Origin: an uncultured Pelagibacteraceae bacterium
Lineage (GTDB): Bacteria; Pseudomonadota; Alphaproteobacteria; Pelagibacterales; Pelagibacteraceae
Assembly (NCBI GenBank): GCA_902562205.1
Contig: CACESO010000001.1
Span: 62,001-126,000, forward strand
DNA: 64,000 nucleotides
Direction: 5' to 3'
Part shown: in pieces, positions 60,653 to 64,000 of the stretch
How the letters are laid out: each line of letters starts with the position of its first letter
Position numbering within the stretch: the first letter of the stretch is position 1
Position numbers and translations under genes: made by a program
Notes under the pieces: model-generated
Seen by the model: the letters and a program-made list of their open reading frames with translations, nothing else
Told to the model about the DNA's origin: nothing
Databases searched by the model: none

Positions 60653-61672
60653 ATGATTTTTTTCTACATTTATTTACTGCTAGTAACACTTATGTCATTA
60701 ATCTTCAAAAAAAAGGGCATATTGTTAAACTATTCTGGAGATGTGCATCAATCTTTTTCTAATAAAAAAAACATCCCCCTGGCTGGTGGACTTTTTATAC
60801 TTATCCCAATAGTTTTTTTCTTCAATGATCTTCTTATTAATTGTTTTATAATTTCAATTTATTTAGTTGGTTTTTTCTCTGATAGAAAAATTCTTGTCTC
60901 ACCTAAGAATAGATTTTTAATTCAATGTTTGTTGATGCTGTCATTTGTAGCAATTTTTGATGTTAAAATAAACTCATCTAGAATTGAATTATTTGATATT
61001 TTCTTAAATAACAAATTTTTTGCAATTTGTTTTTCTGCATTTTGTTTATTAATTTTAATAAATGGAAGTAATTTTATTGATGGTTTGAATGGGCTATTAA
61101 TTTCGTCCACAATTATTATTCTTTTTATGTTGACCAAATTAAATTTGATAGACAATTTAATAATTTCAAATCAATCAATTAATTTAATTATATTGATACT
61201 TTTATTGCTTTTGTTGCTTAACATTTTTAATATTTTAATGCTTGGAGATAGTGGAGCATACTTACTTGGTTTTTTTATAGGTTTTATCATAATTAGTTCT
61301 CATATAAGTAATCCTGATATTTCACCATACTTTTTCATTTCATTAATTTGGTACCCCTGTTTTGAAAATTTATTTTCAATATTAAGAAAATTAAATAGAG
61401 AATTTTCTCCTTTGAAACCAGACAGCAAACATTTACATCAACTTGTTCTTTTCTTTTTTACAAAAAAATTTGATCTAAAATTAATTTTCTCAAATAATTT
61501 AAGTAGTGCAATAATACTTTTTTTTAATTTTTTGATTATATATATTTCTACTTTAAACCCAAGTAGCACAATTTTTCAGATTAAATTGATAGCCGTTTCA
61601 ATTATTTTCTATAACGTAAGTTATATGCTTTTGTTTAAGTTTTATAAATCAAACTTAATGTCTAAAAAATAA
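60653..61672 (+). CDS. WecA/MraY-type glycosyl-1-phosphate transferase
   Basis: Membrane enzyme that starts a glycan on undecaprenyl phosphate. The 339-residue protein has about ten helices. Motifs are KKNIPLAGGLFILIPI, the metal site NFIDGLNGLL (about 139-148), MLGDSGAYLLGFFIGF (about 196-211) and KPDSKHLHQLVLFFF. This is the WecA/WbpL side of the family more than MraY. It starts one base after the GT2 gene and overlaps the opposing gene by 18 bases. Confidence 0.87.
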   Translation: MIFFYIYLLLVTLMSLIFKKKGILLNYSGDVHQSFSNKKNIPLAGGLFILIPIVFFFNDLLINCFIISIYLVGFFSDRKILVSPKNRFLIQCLLMLSFVAIFDVKINSSRIELFDIFLNNKFFAICFSAFCLLILINGSNFIDGLNGLLISSTIIILFMLTKLNLIDNLIISNQSINLIILILLLLLLLNIFNILMLGDSGAYLLGFFIGFIIISSHISNPDISPYFFISLIWYPCFENLFSILRKLNREFSPLKPDSKHLHQLVLFFFTKKFDLKLIFSNNLSSAIILFFNFLIIYISTLNPSSTIFQIKLIAVSIIFYNVSYMLLFKFYKSNLMSKK

Positions 61673-62323
61673 TTTAATCATTGAAAATAAAATTTTTAGA
61701 CCGTCTTTGAATGCATTTACCTTTTTTTCCCCTGCGATTCTTGATCTTTCAAATGATTTGCTTGTACAAATTTTATAATTTGCTCTTTGAGCTTTTATGG
61801 GTAATTCAACACAAAATGAAAAATCTTTTGCTGTCAGTCTAAGTTTTTTTGCACATGAGGTTCTAGCCATTACAAAGGTGAAGAGAATGTCAGTAATTTT
61901 TAATTTAAAAAAAATCTTTCCTAAAAAAGTAAAAATATAATTTCCTATTAGTGTAATCAATGTATCATCTTCACTACCACAGCCTTTTTCATATCTAGAA
62001 GCAAACACAAAATCATATTTATCATCTTTAAGTCTCTTGATCATTTGATTTAATTCTTTTGGATTAAACGACCCATCAGCATTAAAAATACAAAAAAATT
62101 CTGTCTCGACTACATCAATCCCTTTTTTTAATGCATCACCGTAACCCTTGGAGTCTTGATGAATGATTTTGCAATCATAATTTTTTATAGCCTCAATAGT
62201 TTGCTTATCTGAAGCTTCTAATATTATATTTTTCTTTACATTAAACTTTTTGAGCTCATCCAATACTCTTGGCAAAGATTCTTTCTCATTTTTTGCTGGT
62301 ATTATTAAAGTAAGATCACTCAT
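61655..62323 (-). CDS. Dolichol-phosphate mannosyltransferase-like GT2
   Basis: The 222-residue GT-A protein has LTLIIPAKNEKESLPRVL, KGYGDALKKGIDVVE, the DxD-like FCIFNADGSFNPKEL and FASRYEKGCGSEDDTL, typical of polyprenol-phosphate sugar transferases (DPM1-like). It lacks the C-terminal membrane helices found in some relatives but ends in a hydrophobic helix (LKILFSMIKLFF). It could load a sugar on a lipid carrier for glycan export. Confidence 0.82.
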   Translation of the reverse strand: MSDLTLIIPAKNEKESLPRVLDELKKFNVKKNIILEASDKQTIEAIKNYDCKIIHQDSKGYGDALKKGIDVVETEFFCIFNADGSFNPKELNQMIKRLKDDKYDFVFASRYEKGCGSEDDTLITLIGNYIFTFLGKIFFKLKITDILFTFVMARTSCAKKLRLTAKDFSFCVELPIKAQRANYKICTSKSFERSRIAGEKKVNAFKDGLKILFSMIKLFFRH

Positions 62324-62432
62324 CTAAATTTGAACACATATAGTTGATTAAAAATCAAAAACAACAAAATTTTATTCTTAGAAGTAAGCTTTTTTGATTC
62401 AATATATTTATGAATACATTATAAATAGTTTT

Positions 62433-64000
62433 ATGATAACCAATTATTTAATTTTTTTTATAACCTACTTTTTAATTGTTTTATCAGTAGTTGGACATGG
62501 TGTTTTAGCAATTAAATTTACAAAAATAAATGTATCAATAGAGGAAATAGGGTTTATTGGTTTAGTAGGAATATTTTTTTTAATATTTTATTCTTATGTT
62601 ACCCATTTTTTTGTAAGTCACGGTTATATTCATAATATAATTTTTATCATTACTGGTCTTGTATCAATTTATTATTACAGGATTAAAATTTTAACTAAGA
62701 AAAATTTTGTTTTTTTATTTTCAATTTTTTTCGTTATTTTTTTAGCTTTTATAATTTTCAAAACTCACGATGATTTTGGATACTATCATTTTCCTTATAG
62801 TTATTATTTAAATAAATTTTCAATGATAATTGGAATTGGACCGCTTAATCATGGCTTTAGAACACCATCATCTATTTTTTACTTAAACTCTTTATTCTAC
62901 CTACCACATTTAGATTATTATCTTTACCATATGGGCGCTATATTAATATTGGGATTTTCAAATATAATTCTAGTATCAAATATTAAAAAATATTTAAACA
63001 AAAAAGAGAATAATCAGTTCTTTTTTCTTAATTTAATAGCATTCATTTTTATTAATGTTTTTTTCTATCGAATAGCAGAGCATGGAACAGATAGATCGGC
63101 GCAAATTCTCGTTTTTTTATTTTTTATTTATATTCTTTCCCTCCGTGGAAATTATGAAAATTTTGATAATATTTTACCAAAATTAATGGTACTATTGAGC
63201 ATAATAATTTCCTTAAAATCTTTTTATATTCTCTACCTAATTTTTACTATTCCATTCATCTATTACATTATGAAAGATGATAAAGCTTTTCTAATATATA
63301 AAATTTTTAAAAACCCAATATTTTATTTTTCGATTTTAATGGGCATGTGTGTAATTTTAGTTTATCTTTTTAATACTGGATGTTTGTTATACCCAGTTGA
63401 ACAAACTTGTATAGGTGGAATAGAATGGGCTATTCCAAAGTCAGAGGTGAGTGCACTTAATACGCACTATCAATGGTGGTCAAAAGCAGGTGGTGGGCCT
63501 GGATACAGGCATCCGATTGAGAAAGAGTTGTATATTCAAAATTTTAATTGGCTATCAAATTGGATTGATAGATATTTTTTTAATAAGATGTCAGATTTTC
63601 TCCTAAGTTTGTTATTTATAACAATCATACTTGTTATGATTTTTAAAACAAAAAAAAAAAATTTGAAAAATCAAAATTTTAATATCAATCTGTTTTATTA
63701 TTGTCTAATAATTTTGATACTTGTAGAATGGTTTTATAATCATCCTTCCCTCAGATATGGTGGCTACATTATTTTTGGACTAGTCTTTTTTATTCCATTG
63801 TCTCATTTGTTGTCAGAATATGAAATATCTGAGTATTTTAAGATTAAAACAATTGTTCTATTTTTTCTGGTTACCTCAATTTTTATTGGAAGAAATGTTG
63901 ATAGAATAATTTATGAGCAGGATTTTTATCAAGCTAACTTCAAACAAAATATGTTTTTTTTCACTGATAAAAAACATTTTAGAATTGATAAAAAACTTAA
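62433..64000 (+). CDS. Large multi-pass membrane protein, 3' end outside window
   Basis: An ATG at 62433 opens a frame that stays open to the window edge (over 520 codons), so it is partial. The product is strongly hydrophobic with about ten or more helices. It has THDDFGYYHFPYSYYL near residue 110, AEHGTDRSAQI, YPVEQTCIGGIEWAIP and HPSLRYGGY. A periplasmic acidic/His loop after the first helices and the overall form recall GT-C-type or LIC_10190-like membrane proteins of polysaccharide loci, but I cannot name it with certainty. The 109 bases before it hold no other gene. Confidence 0.75.
   Translation, partial: MITNYLIFFITYFLIVLSVVGHGVLAIKFTKINVSIEEIGFIGLVGIFFLIFYSYVTHFFVSHGYIHNIIFIITGLVSIYYYRIKILTKKNFVFLFSIFFVIFLAFIIFKTHDDFGYYHFPYSYYLNKFSMIIGIGPLNHGFRTPSSIFYLNSLFYLPHLDYYLYHMGAILILGFSNIILVSNIKKYLNKKENNQFFFLNLIAFIFINVFFYRIAEHGTDRSAQILVFLFFIYILSLRGNYENFDNILPKLMVLLSIIISLKSFYILYLIFTIPFIYYIMKDDKAFLIYKIFKNPIFYFSILMGMCVILVYLFNTGCLLYPVEQTCIGGIEWAIPKSEVSALNTHYQWWSKAGGGPGYRHPIEKELYIQNFNWLSNWIDRYFFNKMSDFLLSLLFITIILVMIFKTKKKNLKNQNFNINLFYYCLIILILVEWFYNHPSLRYGGYIIFGLVFFIPLSHLLSEYEISEYFKIKTIVLFFLVTSIFIGRNVDRIIYEQDFYQANFKQNMFFFTDKKHFRIDKKL

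Overview
The window looks like a chromosome segment of a streamlined marine alphaproteobacterium of the SAR11 (Pelagibacterales) type. This rests on several things seen together: very low G+C, almost no intergenic DNA, short alphaproteobacterial versions of core genes, CcrM, a split ATP synthase (F0 genes alone here), the petP-petR type regulator pair, and a carotenoid/retinal gene set that fits a proteorhodopsin lifestyle. No insertion sequence, prophage, CRISPR array or rRNA was seen. No gene-free stretch exceeds about 125 bases.

Layout. (1) 21-5517, plus: an aa3-type cytochrome c oxidase operon, coxB-coxA-ctaB-coxF(small)-ctaG-coxC-surf1, running into thrC. (2) 6882-19286, minus: one very compact run of 15 genes. 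Read 5' to 3' it is dciA, a DsbA-like gene, smc, the ATP synthase F0 genes atpI-B-E-F'-F, crtI-crtB-crtY-blh (phytoene to retinal), ispH, thrB and rnhA. (3) 19285-29508: mutY and an FAD monooxygenase; ccrM, rnhB and a family-4 uracil-DNA glycosylase; a TPR protein, ispE, tRNA-Gln and cca; then greA, hemF and trmL. (4) 29574-32138, plus: cytochrome bc1 genes petABC. (5) 32115-38062, minus: lgt-midA-pgeF-prs-rplY-pth-ychF, with ubiK divergent. (6) 38327-41675: a MarR regulator, an OmpR-type regulator and an EnvZ-type kinase, divergent from ilvE. (7) 41676-55604: pgsA, uvrC, folB, a FolM-like reductase, uvrB, aspC, trxB, an ELM1-like protein with a 2OG-oxygenase-like partner, and carAB. (8) 55730-59888, plus: yqeY-dnaG-rpoD. 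(9) 59905-64000: two glycosyltransferases, a WecA/MraY-type transferase and a large membrane protein cut by the window edge, probably the start of a variable surface-glycan region.

Functionally the window is rich in energy conservation: complexes III and IV, assembly factors (CtaB, CtaG, SURF1, the complex I methyltransferase MidA/NDUFAF7), F0 of the ATP synthase, haem synthesis (hemF) and the retinal pathway. MEP-pathway genes ispE and ispH supply its isoprenoid precursors.

The points most worth a second look are: a ccrM promoter carrying two GANTC sites, one of them overlapping the -10 box; an apparently hinge-less short SMC; a PetP-PetR-like pair near petABC with a perfect 9-bp dyad over the petA promoter; the retinal operon directly behind F0; cca starting three bases after a CCA-encoding tRNA-Gln; start or stop codons of opposing genes sharing one palindrome; and a four-codon leader ORF coupled to the TTG start of carA.
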